From NCBI GenBank assembly GCA_028718985.1, contig JAQUKQ010000017.1:1-33463 (forward strand): a stretch of DNA of 33,463 nt, given 5' to 3'. This DNA comes from Desulfobulbaceae bacterium. GTDB lineage: Bacteria > Desulfobacterota > Desulfobulbia > Desulfobulbales > VMSU01. The position numbers and the translations under genes were made by a program. Under the pieces are notes generated by a model. The model searched no databases and was not told the origin of the DNA. It worked only from the letters and a program-made list of their open reading frames with translations. This document shows positions 7,782 through 18,258 of the stretch, piece by piece; the stretch's first letter is position 1, and each line of letters begins with the position of its first letter.

Positions 7782-8978
7782 TTACGAGCGATAATCGGCG
7801 TTGATCTTGACGTAATCGATAGAGAGATCGCAGGTGTAGATTGAGCAGGTGCCTCGGCCTTGATGCAGGCTGACGACTACCGTGAAGGATTTTTGGCGGA
7901 GAATTTCGGTAGCGGCCTGTTCGGCGGCTGTTCCCAGCCAGAGGCCATTGCCGACAATTTTGGCTGTGTCGAAGGAGATGTCGACAGTGGTTTGATCAAA
8001 GGTGATTCCGGAGCGGCCCAAGGCGGCAATGATCCTGCCCCAATTGGCATCCTGGCCAAAGAAGGCGGTTTTTACGAGAGGCGAGTTGGCTATCGTGCGG
8101 GCGGCCATCTCGGCTTCAGCGTCATCGTTGGCCCCTTCCACCTTGATGGTGACAAGTTTGGTCGCCCCTTCGCCGTCGGCGACAATCTGGAGGGCCAGGT
8201 CCCTGGTCAGTTCATTGACGGACTCTTGCAAAAGAGCTGCCTCGGCCGATTTTGGATCGTCAATCCTGGCATTTTTCGCCTTGCCGCTGGCAAGGAAGAG
8301 GACCGTGTCGTTGGTGCTGGTGTCGCCGTCTACCGTGATGTGGTTGAATGACTGGTTGACGCTGCGCTGCAAGATTCCTTGCAACACCTCGGCAGAGACC
8401 GCCGCGTTGGTCATGATGTAGGAGAGCATGGTGGCCATGTTTGGCATGATCATGCCAGCGCCCTTGCACATCCCCATGATCTTCACCGGTTTGCCGTCGA
8501 TCAGCAGGGTGCGAATGGCGGTTTTTGGCACCGTGTCGGTAGTCATGATGGCCCGGGCAACATCCATGGCACGATCTGGGCCTAAGCCTGCCACCAGGCG
8601 GGGCAGATGCTCGAAGCAACGCATGTCGAGTTGTTGCCCAATGACACCGGTTGAAGAGACTTGGATCAGTTCCTCGCTAATCCCCAGGGCCAGTGCTGCC
8701 GAGGCGGCGGCACCGCGGGCCTTGGCCATGCCTTCCTTGCCTGTGCAGGCGTTGGCGATGCCGGAGTTGACCAGCACGGCTTGAACTTGGCCGCTCTTAA
8801 TGCGCTCCATGCCAAGCAGTACCGGGGCGGCTTTGACCTGACTGGTGGTAAAGACAGCTGCCGCCGTTGCCGGCGCAGTGCAGGAGATGAGTGCCAGATC
8901 CAGACGATCCTTGCCGCGAATCCCCGATTTGACCGCGCCAAACAAAAAACCATCGACCTGTAGATCAAGAGCGTCCAT
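7782..8978 (-). CDS. argJ: Arginine biosynthesis bifunctional protein ArgJ (ornithine acetyltransferase)
   Basis: Cytoplasmic enzyme that moves the acetyl group from N-acetylornithine to glutamate, recycling acetyl in arginine synthesis; bifunctional forms also make N-acetylglutamate from acetyl-CoA. The 398-aa length is normal. The self-cleavage and nucleophile site is intact: KGAGMIMPNMATML with the nucleophilic Thr at residue 183. The oxyanion-hole segment SSTGVIG is present. One variation is VNSGIANACTG, where the family usually has Asn in place of Ile. It follows secA by 23 bp on the same strand and is the last gene of the minus-strand run. The nearby argA-type acetyltransferase supports an arginine role and suggests that the first acetyl group can also be supplied separately. 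Confidence 0.96.
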   Translation of the reverse strand: MDALDLQVDGFLFGAVKSGIRGKDRLDLALISCTAPATAAAVFTTSQVKAAPVLLGMERIKSGQVQAVLVNSGIANACTGKEGMAKARGAAASAALALGISEELIQVSSTGVIGQQLDMRCFEHLPRLVAGLGPDRAMDVARAIMTTDTVPKTAIRTLLIDGKPVKIMGMCKGAGMIMPNMATMLSYIMTNAAVSAEVLQGILQRSVNQSFNHITVDGDTSTNDTVLFLASGKAKNARIDDPKSAEAALLQESVNELTRDLALQIVADGEGATKLVTIKVEGANDDAEAEMAARTIANSPLVKTAFFGQDANWGRIIAALGRSGITFDQTTVDISFDTAKIVGNGLWLGTAAEQAATEILRQKSFTVVVSLHQGRGTCSIYTCDLSIDYVKINADYRS

Positions 8979-9001
8979 TGTCAGTTTCCTTTTTTGCTCG
9001 A

Positions 9002-11542
<2,541 letters not shown>

Positions 11543-11673
11543 AACGTCTTTGCTCCTTAGCGAGAAGAGGAAGGGGGGTACTCCTTGCCTCAATTCTTTG
11601 AATGTGTTGTCGTACAAAGGGGAGATCGCAGTGCCTGTCATGTGTGCTAGAGAACAGGGCACTTGTTGAGAGT

Positions 11674-12159
11674 TTAGCTATCCTTTTGCCATATCAGGGC
11701 TGTTTCATTGCAGTCTGGGAATTTTGGACAGTTGATGCAGTCGCTCCAGACCTTATGGGGTAATTCGTTCTTGTCAATCTCGTGGAATCCCAATTTCTTA
11801 AAAAAATTTGGTTGGTAGGTCAAGGTGAACACCTTGTTGATCCCCAAAAGGATAGCCTCATCCAGGCATGACTTGACGAGCTGGGTGCCGATATCCTGGC
11901 CGTGAAAGCGTTCGAGTACAGCCAGGGAACGAACCTCGGCCAGATTTTCCCAGCAGACATGCAGGGCCGCTGAGCCGACTACAATTTCAGCAGAGTCGTT
12001 GGTGTCGGATGAGGTGTCAGGGGCGACAAAAACTTTGAAATCTCGCAACTGATCATACAGCGAACTGAGCGCTCTGCCAAGCAGCATTCCTTGGGCGGCA
12101 AAATGGCTGAGCAGTGCGTGGATGGCTTTGATGTCAGCCATGGTGGCGTTTCTGATCAT
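11674..12159 (-). CDS. argA: GNAT N-acetyltransferase, probable amino-acid (glutamate) N-acetyltransferase
   Basis: A 161-aa single-domain GNAT enzyme, probably using acetyl-CoA to acetylate glutamate at the first step of arginine synthesis. Residues 1-130 carry the GNAT fold: [10 protein letters not shown] start, [20 protein letters not shown] acetyl-CoA motif, and [15 protein letters not shown]. The tail [17 protein letters not shown] has three Cys and matches the ending I associate with the short ArgA-type synthases of delta-proteobacteria, which lack the amino-acid-kinase domain of E. coli ArgA. Closeness to argJ (with secA between) supports the role. Another GNAT substrate cannot be excluded. 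Confidence 0.75.
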   Translation of the reverse strand: MIRNATMADIKAIHALLSHFAAQGMLLGRALSSLYDQLRDFKVFVAPDTSSDTNDSAEIVVGSAALHVCWENLAEVRSLAVLERFHGQDIGTQLVKSCLDEAILLGINKVFTLTYQPNFFKKLGFHEIDKNELPHKVWSDCINCPKFPDCNETALIWQKDS

Positions 12160-12188
12160 AAGGGCGTTTGTATTGGAGAGAAGAGGAT

Positions 12189-12824
12189 TTATTGAGGTGC
12201 TGGATATCGGCTTTGATTTTCGGAAACTAGGCTGATGAACACCTTGTTCTGTTCACTGGATTCAAGTTGGCTGGCCAGTCCATTGGCCTCCGCCAGGCTG
12301 TCGAAACGACCGATCAATACCCGGTAAAAATTACCATCGGGCTCAGGCTTCAGGTAAAAGGCATCATACTCACGAACTCGCCACTGTGCCACCGAGCGCA
12401 GGGCCTTCTGCTCATCCCGAAAGGCGGCGACCTGGATGGCAAAAAAGGAGGCGGCATTCTCATCTTTCGCCTTCTCTGCACTCTTGGTCGGGGGAGGGTT
12501 GGCTTGTTGGGTGCTTGGTGGTGCGGCAGTGGGATCGCTTTCGGATCTGATCTTGCCCTCTTCCGCTACCACCGGCGACTGAGAGGCTGTGAGATTGCTG
12601 TCGACGGCTGGTTTTTTTGATTGCAACAACTTGCTTGCGGTGTTGATGATTTCGCGGGGGTCCCCGGTAGCCAGGGTGGATTGCAACCCAGACTGGCCGG
12701 TCCAGACACCGAACAGATACATCCAAAGAAAGATGCAAAAGCTGATTACCGACAGACCAAGCAGGCCGCCGCAACCTAATTCGATGCGGATCAAGGCGTT
12801 TTCTTCAGGCGCTTTTCGTACCAT
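12189..12824 (-). CDS. SPOR-domain membrane protein
   Basis: A 211-aa bitopic protein. A short basic/acidic N-terminus, one TM segment (about 18-43, rich in Gly/Leu/Phe), a low-complexity Ser/Pro/Ala/Lys linker (about 60-122), and a C-terminal SPOR domain (about 125-205: FFAIQVAAFRDEQKALRSVA ... FYRVLIGRFDSLAEANGLAS). SPOR domains bind denuded septal peptidoglycan, so the protein probably sits at the division site with its C-terminus in the periplasm. It lies 25 bp after argS; this argS-SPOR order resembles that in other proteobacteria. It is not close enough to FtsN or DedD to be named. Confidence 0.88.
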   Translation of the reverse strand: MVRKAPEENALIRIELGCGGLLGLSVISFCIFLWMYLFGVWTGQSGLQSTLATGDPREIINTASKLLQSKKPAVDSNLTASQSPVVAEEGKIRSESDPTAAPPSTQQANPPPTKSAEKAKDENAASFFAIQVAAFRDEQKALRSVAQWRVREYDAFYLKPEPDGNFYRVLIGRFDSLAEANGLASQLESSEQNKVFISLVSENQSRYPAPQ

Positions 12825-12849
12825 TGGAGATAACTTTCCTTAAAAAAAG

Positions 12850-14505
12850 CTACATGGTTTCCGGGGCATTGACCCCGATCAAAAGCAGGCCATTACGAAC
12901 GACGGTGCGCAGGCCACTGATCAACCAGAGGCGTGCCTGACTCAATGCCACGTCTTCGGAAAGCACCCGGTGCTTGTTGTAATAGCTATGGAATTTTCCC
13001 GCCAGATCTTGAAGGTAGAAAATGATCCGATGCGGTGCCAGATCGGCGGCGGCGTGCCGCAACAACTCTGGGTAGGCCGCCATCTCCTTCAAGAGGTCAA
13101 GTTCTTCAGATTCCACCAGGAGATCGAGACGGGCATGATCGACTGTGCCCAAGTGGATCCCTTTGTCACCGGCCTGGCGCAGCATGCTGCACAGTCTGGC
13201 GTGACAGTATTGGACGTAATAGACCGGATTCTCTTGGCTCTGTTTGGTCGCCAAGTCAAGATCAAATTCAAGTTGGCTATCGGCCTTGCGCATCAGGAAG
13301 AAGAAACGGGCCACGTCTGGCCCGACTTCGGCAAGCAACTCATCAACGGTGACAAAGGTGGCTTTTCTGGTGGACATTTTCACCTGCTTGCCATCGCGCA
13401 TGAGGGTGACGAACTGATGGAGCACGACTGTGATTTTGGAATCGTCGTAGCCCAGGGCGCGGACACCCGCCATGACGTCGGGCACGGTGGCAATGTGGTC
13501 AGAGCCGAAGATGTTGACCATCCAGTCAAAACCGCGTTTGAATTTTTCACGGTGGTAGGCGATGTCCGGTAGCCGGTAGGTCGGTTCGCCGGTGCTCTTA
13601 ATGATGACCCTGTCCTGCGGCAGACCGAGTTCTGTGGTCTTGAACCATACTGCACCGTCCTGTTCATAGACCAGGCCTTTGTCCCGTAACTCGTTGACGA
13701 CAGCGTCAATGTGGCCATCGTCATACAGGGAGTGCTCGTTGAAGTAGTTGTCGAAGTGGATGTCGAGGCGTTCGAGCGTGCCGTTGATATCGGCAAAGAT
13801 GGACTGCTCCGCTTTGGCCTGAAAGGGAGACAAGTCCTCTTGATCCTTCAGACCGCCACCATCTTCTTGCAGCATCTCCTGGGCGATGTCAACGATATAA
13901 CTGCCCTGGTAGCCGTCCTCCGGGAATTGAGGATCCTCGCCGAGTAATTCGCGGTAGCGGGCGCGGACCGACTGGGCCAGCACTCGCATCTGACGACCGG
14001 CATCATTGTAATAGTATTCACGGGTGACCTGATGCCCGGTGGCGCTGAGCAGCCGACAGATGGCATCGCCCAGCACCGCCTGGCGTCCATGGCCTACGCT
14101 CAAGGGGCCGGTAGGGTTGGCGCTGACAAACTCGACGAGCACCTTCTTGCCAGCGCCTGCCTCGCTGATGCCGAAGCGGTCGCCAAGGGCTACGATGTCA
14201 AGCAGGACTGATTGCCATATCTGCGGGCGGATGTAGAAATTAACGAAACCGGGGCCGGCGATCTCTACTCTGTCGAGCAAGGGGCAATCGGCCAATAGCG
14301 CGACGAGTTGTGTCGCTACCGCGCGTGGATTTTTTTTGTCGCGGCCTGCGACAATCATGGCGAGATTGGTAGAGAGATCCCCTTGGCCCTCTCGTTTTGG
14401 CTTCTCGATTGTGTAGGCACCGGCGGCGCTATCGGCCCAATAATTACGGGTTACCCCTTCTTGGAAACAGTGGTCGAGAATCTCTTGTAGGCGTGTGCGG
14501 ATCAT
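12850..14505 (-). CDS. argS: Arginyl-tRNA synthetase
   Basis: Class I aminoacyl-tRNA synthetase that charges tRNA-Arg with arginine in the cytoplasm. The 551-aa length is normal. The N-terminal tRNA D-loop-binding domain covers about 1-85. The catalytic signature reads SANPTGPLSVGHGRQAVLGD: the first His of the HIGH motif is replaced by Ser, while the more conserved GH is kept. The second signature KMSTRK is intact. The C-terminal DALR anticodon-binding domain (about 430-551) includes QYCHARLCSMLRQAG and SYYNKHRVL. It lies 41 bp downstream of alr and upstream of the SPOR gene. Confidence 0.97.
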   Translation of the reverse strand: MIRTRLQEILDHCFQEGVTRNYWADSAAGAYTIEKPKREGQGDLSTNLAMIVAGRDKKNPRAVATQLVALLADCPLLDRVEIAGPGFVNFYIRPQIWQSVLLDIVALGDRFGISEAGAGKKVLVEFVSANPTGPLSVGHGRQAVLGDAICRLLSATGHQVTREYYYNDAGRQMRVLAQSVRARYRELLGEDPQFPEDGYQGSYIVDIAQEMLQEDGGGLKDQEDLSPFQAKAEQSIFADINGTLERLDIHFDNYFNEHSLYDDGHIDAVVNELRDKGLVYEQDGAVWFKTTELGLPQDRVIIKSTGEPTYRLPDIAYHREKFKRGFDWMVNIFGSDHIATVPDVMAGVRALGYDDSKITVVLHQFVTLMRDGKQVKMSTRKATFVTVDELLAEVGPDVARFFFLMRKADSQLEFDLDLATKQSQENPVYYVQYCHARLCSMLRQAGDKGIHLGTVDHARLDLLVESEELDLLKEMAAYPELLRHAAADLAPHRIIFYLQDLAGKFHSYYNKHRVLSEDVALSQARLWLISGLRTVVRNGLLLIGVNAPETM

Positions 14506-14546
14506 ATGCTTATGAAAAAAAGGTGCTGGTGACTAAAGGGTGCTCG

Positions 14547-15701
14547 TCAGCTGTTGCTGCCGGGCACGTGTAAGTATTCCCTTGGGTTGCTATTGCCAAA
14601 GAGGCAGAGGACTTCATAGTGAATCGTCTTCATCCAACTGGCGATCTCGGCGGCACTGATTTCGTCAAAGCCGTACGGTCCACTCTGTTTACCCATCAAC
14701 ACCACTTGCTCTCCAACGTTGACCATTGGGATGTCGGTGATGTCGACAACACAGGCGTTCATGCAGATCCGCCCACAGACCGGGGCTCGGTGCCCACGGA
14801 TCAAAACTTGTGCCTGGCCAGTCAATGAGCGGAGGTAGCCATCGGCATAGCCCACCGGCAGCACTGCCAGGCGTGAGGGGCGGTGGGTGACATACAAATG
14901 CCCATAGCTGATACCGTAGCCTGCCGGCACTTCCTTAATCTGCATGATCCTGGTTTGGAAGGACATTACTGGCAGAAGTTTGGGCTGGGGCTTGCCTGCT
15001 GCCTCATCGGCTGGGGAACCGCCATAGAGAGCAATTCCTGGTCTGACGAGGCCATGATGAGACTCCGGGCAATTGATGATCGCGGCGGAGTTGGCGATAT
15101 GGGCGATCAGTCCCTGCGCTGGTTCGTTGGTCTGTTGGAGGCTCTCCTGCAAACGAGCGAACGATTGATTCTGTCGGCAGGTCATCGCGGTGTCTTGATC
15201 GGCCTGAGGAAAGTGGCTGAGGATGCCGGTCAGGTGGACACCAGGCAAGGAGCGGATCGCCTGTGTGAAGGCAGGGATCTCTTCAGGGAGTATGCCAAAG
15301 CGCCCCATGCCAACATCAATTTTCAAATGCACCCCGATTGAGGTTTGACGCTTCAAGGCTTGCGCGGAGAGCTTCTCCAGGTTGCCGAGGTCAAAGACGA
15401 CAGGGGTTAATCGGTGTTCTATCAGTTCGTCAGCACTTTCCGAGCCGAGGAAGATGATGATTGTGCCGGAAACTTGCGCCTCACGCAAGGCGATTCCCTC
15501 GGCAATTTCAGCGACGCCGAAGTGATTGGCGCCCACCTTCGCCAGGGCCGTGGCTGATTCGATCAAGCCATGGCCATAGGCATCGGATTTGACCATGGCC
15601 AAAACCCGCACCCCAGGGCCTACCGCACGCCGAATGGACGTGAAGTTGGCACACAGGGCATTTAGGTCGATAAGAATTGTATTGTATGATGTCGCGGCCA
15701 T
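14547..15701 (-). CDS. alr: Alanine racemase
   Basis: PLP enzyme that interconverts L- and D-alanine for peptidoglycan precursors. At 384 aa it has the expected length. The PLP-binding lysine is K38 in AMVKSDAYGHG. The C-terminal beta domain has the catalytic-tyrosine region GYGISYGHLYVT, followed by AVLPVGYADGYLR and GRICMNACVVDITD. It lies 24 bp after the upstream membrane-protein gene and 41 bp before argS, so it is probably cotranscribed in this minus-strand run. Confidence 0.96.
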   Translation of the reverse strand: MAATSYNTILIDLNALCANFTSIRRAVGPGVRVLAMVKSDAYGHGLIESATALAKVGANHFGVAEIAEGIALREAQVSGTIIIFLGSESADELIEHRLTPVVFDLGNLEKLSAQALKRQTSIGVHLKIDVGMGRFGILPEEIPAFTQAIRSLPGVHLTGILSHFPQADQDTAMTCRQNQSFARLQESLQQTNEPAQGLIAHIANSAAIINCPESHHGLVRPGIALYGGSPADEAAGKPQPKLLPVMSFQTRIMQIKEVPAGYGISYGHLYVTHRPSRLAVLPVGYADGYLRSLTGQAQVLIRGHRAPVCGRICMNACVVDITDIPMVNVGEQVVLMGKQSGPYGFDEISAAEIASWMKTIHYEVLCLFGNSNPREYLHVPGSNS

Positions 15702-15725
15702 GGTGCCTTGCAGCCAGCAAGAGTA

Positions 15726-16148
15726 TCAGGATGGGTAGCTGATGGCTCGTTGCCACAAGAGCCGGCTTGAAAAAAAGAGGGCCCAGCCAATGGCCACATA
15801 GACGGTGCCGATTAACTCGGCAGGCAGGCCGGATCGTCGCAGGAGAATGCCTGAAAGCATCATCAGGGCGACGAGGCCCCACATCTTCATGGAGTATACC
15901 CCGCCTAAACAATCACCATCCTTCTTTTCTGCAAGACGGGCAAGGTTCTTACGGGCGGATTTGTCTAACAAAAAAATTGATTTGCCAGTTCCTGCAAGGG
16001 AGGCTGGCAGGAAAAGCCAGGCCCTGCCAACAGTTTGCAAGAAAAAATAGCCCCGGGCCATCAAAAAGATGCCAACCAGGCTCCAGATGGATGCCGCCAG
16101 GAAGTGGTGGGTGCGGAGAGTGGCGCCGGGCTTATGTGTGGTAGCCAT
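15726..16148 (-). CDS. Uncharacterised integral membrane protein
   Basis: A 140-aa protein starting MATTHKPGATLRTHHFLAAS. The ATG at 16148 is preferred to a TTG four codons upstream, because neither has a clear ribosome binding site and ATG is the more common start. Hydrophobic stretches at about 17-35, 38-50, 88-103 and 108-128 suggest four membrane segments, with a Lys/Arg-rich cytoplasmic loop (DKSARKNLARLAEKKDGDC) between the second and third. No family is recognised. It is the first gene of the alr-argS-SPOR-argA-secA-argJ run. The 130 bp upstream contain no clear promoter but have two imperfect direct repeats (CGCTCAGCAGTAAC near 16214 and CGCTGAACAGTTAC near 16253). Confidence 0.7.
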   Translation of the reverse strand: MATTHKPGATLRTHHFLAASIWSLVGIFLMARGYFFLQTVGRAWLFLPASLAGTGKSIFLLDKSARKNLARLAEKKDGDCLGGVYSMKMWGLVALMMLSGILLRRSGLPAELIGTVYVAIGWALFFSSRLLWQRAISYPS

Positions 16149-16280
16149 TGGAGTGCTCAACTGTCATAGCGGAAAGGTAACGGCTCAACATCAACGGGAA
16201 AAGAGCTGCAATCGCTCAGCAGTAACTTTTGGGCAGTGTGCAGAGCCTTGCCGCTGAACAGTTACGCTGAAAGACAAAAT

Positions 16281-16317
16281 AAAAATAGGCCCATCCCCGA
16301 TACGGAGACAGGCCTAT
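16281..16317 (-). terminator. Rho-independent terminator of the ferredoxin gene
   Basis: On the minus strand ATAGGCC (16311-16317) pairs with GGCCTAT (16285-16291), followed by TTTTT. It lies just after the ferredoxin stop codon and separates it from the downstream membrane-protein/alr run. Confidence 0.85.
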
Positions 16318-16348
16318 CGAACTCATGCACTGTAGCAGCGGACGAGAC

Positions 16349-16534
16349 TTATGCCTCGCTTACGGTGATGGCACCTGAAGGACAGGTTTCAACACAGGTT
16401 TCACAACCAAGGCACTCGTCGATGTTGACCGGCTCAGCTTTGCCATCAACCATCTCAAGAACCTGAGCAGGACATGCGTTTACGCACTCTTCATCGCCTG
16501 TGCATTTGTCTTTATCGATTTCAACATTCCACAT
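16349..16534 (-). CDS. Ferredoxin III-type [3Fe-4S]/[4Fe-4S] ferredoxin
   Basis: A 61-aa low-potential electron carrier. The second cluster motif is canonical (CLGCETCVETCP). The first reads C11-T-G-D14-E-E-C17-x3-C21-P, with Asp where the second cysteine of a CxxCxxC motif would be. This is the arrangement of Desulfovibrio africanus ferredoxin III, where Asp14 replaces the Cys, giving a [3Fe-4S] cluster that can take up a fourth metal. Length and numbering also match that protein. GGAGGAG precedes the ATG. It is a monocistronic gene with a near-consensus promoter and its own terminator. Its redox partners are not visible here. Confidence 0.95.
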   Translation of the reverse strand: MWNVEIDKDKCTGDEECVNACPAQVLEMVDGKAEPVNIDECLGCETCVETCPSGAITVSEA

Positions 16535-16593
16535 AACAACTCCTCCATAAAAAAATTAAGTGAATAACTGGCTCAGCGGATTTTCCACTGCTC

Positions 16594-16615
16594 TAAAACT
16601 TATCAATAAGTTTTA
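16594..16615. promoter_or_regulatory. Palindrome overlapping the ferredoxin transcription start, putative operator
   Basis: Two perfect 10-bp arms, TAAAACTTAT (16594-16603) and ATAAGTTTTA (16606-16615), are separated by 2 bp. They lie immediately downstream of the ferredoxin -10 box, about where transcription should begin. A second copy of one half (CTAAAACTTGTCA, 16648-16660, 12 of 13 bases equal to 16593-16605) lies just upstream of the -35. The regulator is unknown. Confidence 0.55.
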
Positions 16616-16618
16616 AGA

Positions 16619-16647
16619 CCAATAATGCAAGGCCTTTTTTTTGTCAA
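16619..16647 (-). promoter_or_regulatory. Sigma-70 promoter of the ferredoxin gene
   Basis: On the minus strand TTGACA (16642-16647), a 17-bp A-rich spacer and TATTGG (16619-16624). The perfect -35 suggests strong expression, which suits a ferredoxin. Confidence 0.75.
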
Positions 16648-16814
16648 CTAAAACTTGTCATTTTAGGGGTTTTGCAGGGGATGTTTTTTCGCCTGTCTGC
16701 TTAGGACGCCACCTCCTTTTGCCTGCAAAAAAATACTGGTCATCTGCCGTATTATCGCTTACAGATAACGGAGATTATGGTTGTCTTAGAGAAACTTACC
16801 GTCAGGAAGGTGTT

Positions 16815-17168
16815 ATGAAAAAACAAAAGGTTGCGCCGTTAGATAATAAGAGCCGGGCCCTCAAATCAGAGCTGGCAATGATCGCTGGCATCATGGAGGG
16901 CAGCCCGGATGCGATTGGGGTAGCGGTCGTTCGTTTGGAGTGCGGTTGCCGCAAGATGGCGGCTCTTGACAAGAAGGGTGATCCCGCCAGCAAGGTCGTG
17001 GCTTATCGGGATGGGGCAGACTCGATTTGTGCCAAATGCAAGGAGGATAACGGTGCCTTCCATCGCGTTACCGAAGCCTTTATCGATTGGGATAAAGAAG
17101 ACCTTGATGAGGCAGTGAAGCGTGAGATCGAAATCAAGGTCTTGGGCAGCCAGCCTCCAACGCAGTAG
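16815..17168 (+). CDS. Uncharacterised four-cysteine protein
   Basis: A 117-aa soluble protein. The ATG at 16815 was chosen because AGGAAGG precedes it; the frame is open further upstream but that part has no protein character. A CGC motif (C43, C45 in RLECGCRKMA) and a CxxC motif (C72, C75 in ICAKCKEDNG) could form one zinc or iron site. The C-terminal third is acidic and helical (DWDKEDLDEAVKREIEIKVL). No family is recognised. It is transcribed away from the ferredoxin gene and ends 13 bp from the convergent trpS. I see no clear promoter in the 150 bp upstream. Confidence 0.7.
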   Translation: MKKQKVAPLDNKSRALKSELAMIAGIMEGSPDAIGVAVVRLECGCRKMAALDKKGDPASKVVAYRDGADSICAKCKEDNGAFHRVTEAFIDWDKEDLDEAVKREIEIKVLGSQPPTQ

Positions 17169-17181
17169 TTCCTCGTCTCCT

Positions 17182-18147
17182 TTAATACTTCAGGCCAACC
17201 CGTTCCCGCACCAGATCAAGGGTGATCGAGGCCTTGGCTCGAGCCTTGGTTGCGCCTTGGGCCAGGATTGTCTTCACCTGGCCTGGGTCCTTGGCGAGCA
17301 GTTCGCGCCTCTCCCGTGCCTCTCTAAAAAACTCCCATAGCAGATCAACGAGTTCCATCTTGATATGCCCGTAGGCGGCACCGCCATTCAGGTAAAGGTT
17401 TTGCACCTCGGCCAAGCGTTCGGTCGGGGCAAACAGTTTGAAGATGTTGAACAGGTTGCACTTCTCTGGATCTTTGGGCTCTTCCACCGGGGTGCAATCG
17501 GTCTGGATGGCCATGACTGATTTTTTTAACTCCTTAGCGCTTTGGAAGATGTTGATCGTGTTACCGTAGGATTTTGACATCTTCTGACCGTCAAGACCGG
17601 GCACGGTGGCCATGTTGGTATCAATCACCGGTTCAGGCAGGACGAAGGTGTCGCCAAAGGTGTTGTTGAATTTGATGGCGATGTCACGGGCCACCTCAAG
17701 GTGCTGCTTTTGGTCCTTGCCTACCGGCACCCTGTCGGCCTGGTAGAGCAGGATGTCCGCCGCCATCAGTACCGGGTAGGAGAAAAGGCCGTGACTTGAG
17801 GCGATGCCTTTGGCAACCTTGTCTTTGAAGGAGTGGCAGCGCTCAAGCAGGCCCATGGGGGTAAGGGTCGATAAGAGCCAGGTCAGTTCGGTGACTTCAG
17901 GGACATCGGATTGCACCCAGAAGATGCAACGTTCCGGGTCAAGGCCTAAGGCCATGAAGTCGATGGCCGCGTTCATGGTGTCTTGGGCCAGACGCTTTGG
18001 GTTGTGGACAGAGGTCATCGCGTGCAGATTGACGATGAAGGCGTAGAGCTCGCCCTGATCTATGGTTTTGATCATGGGGAGCATCATGCCGAAATAGTTG
18101 CCGATGTGGAGTTGGCCTGAGGGCTGAATGCCTGATAGGGTTTTCAT
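17182..18147 (-). CDS. trpS: Tryptophanyl-tRNA synthetase
   Basis: Class I synthetase that charges tRNA-Trp. The start at 18147 (MKTLSGIQPSGQLHIGNYFG) is preferred over a 26-codon extension that would run through a basic, unconserved stretch; AGAGG precedes it. The 321-aa length fits the family. The HIGH-type motif is QLHIGNY and the KMSKS motif is intact in DGQKMSKSYGN. It lies downstream of dnaK but behind a strong dnaK terminator. No good promoter is visible between them, so it may rely on a weak promoter or on read-through. Confidence 0.96.
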   Translation of the reverse strand: MKTLSGIQPSGQLHIGNYFGMMLPMIKTIDQGELYAFIVNLHAMTSVHNPKRLAQDTMNAAIDFMALGLDPERCIFWVQSDVPEVTELTWLLSTLTPMGLLERCHSFKDKVAKGIASSHGLFSYPVLMAADILLYQADRVPVGKDQKQHLEVARDIAIKFNNTFGDTFVLPEPVIDTNMATVPGLDGQKMSKSYGNTINIFQSAKELKKSVMAIQTDCTPVEEPKDPEKCNLFNIFKLFAPTERLAEVQNLYLNGGAAYGHIKMELVDLLWEFFREARERRELLAKDPGQVKTILAQGATKARAKASITLDLVRERVGLKY

Positions 18148-18196
18148 TAGGGGGCCTCTGATAGTTTGGTAAGGGAATGAGATTCGCCTTTCTACC

Positions 18197-18233
18197 AAAA
18201 AAAAAGGGGGAACGCAATTTCTCACGTTCCCCC
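18197..18233 (-). terminator. Rho-independent terminator of dnaK
   Basis: On the minus strand GGGGGAACG (18225-18233) pairs perfectly with CGTTCCCCC (18206-18214) around a 10-nt loop, followed by nine T. It starts about 25 bp after the dnaK stop codon. Confidence 0.93.
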
Positions 18234-18258
18234 AATGCTGGATAGTTACAAAAAACGC

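Noticed and set aside
11543-11662. 40-codon N-terminal extension of SecA
   Set aside because: SecA proteins start at MIGTLL or similar, and AAGGAG sits just before that ATG; the extension has no family resemblance.
16641-16814. Upstream extension of the 117-aa protein
   Set aside because: It overlaps the ferredoxin promoter and half-site repeat, and the ATG at 16815 has a good ribosome binding site.
18148-18225. 26-codon N-terminal extension of TrpS
   Set aside because: It runs into the dnaK terminator region and lacks family resemblance; the ATG at 18147 begins the normal TrpS sequence.
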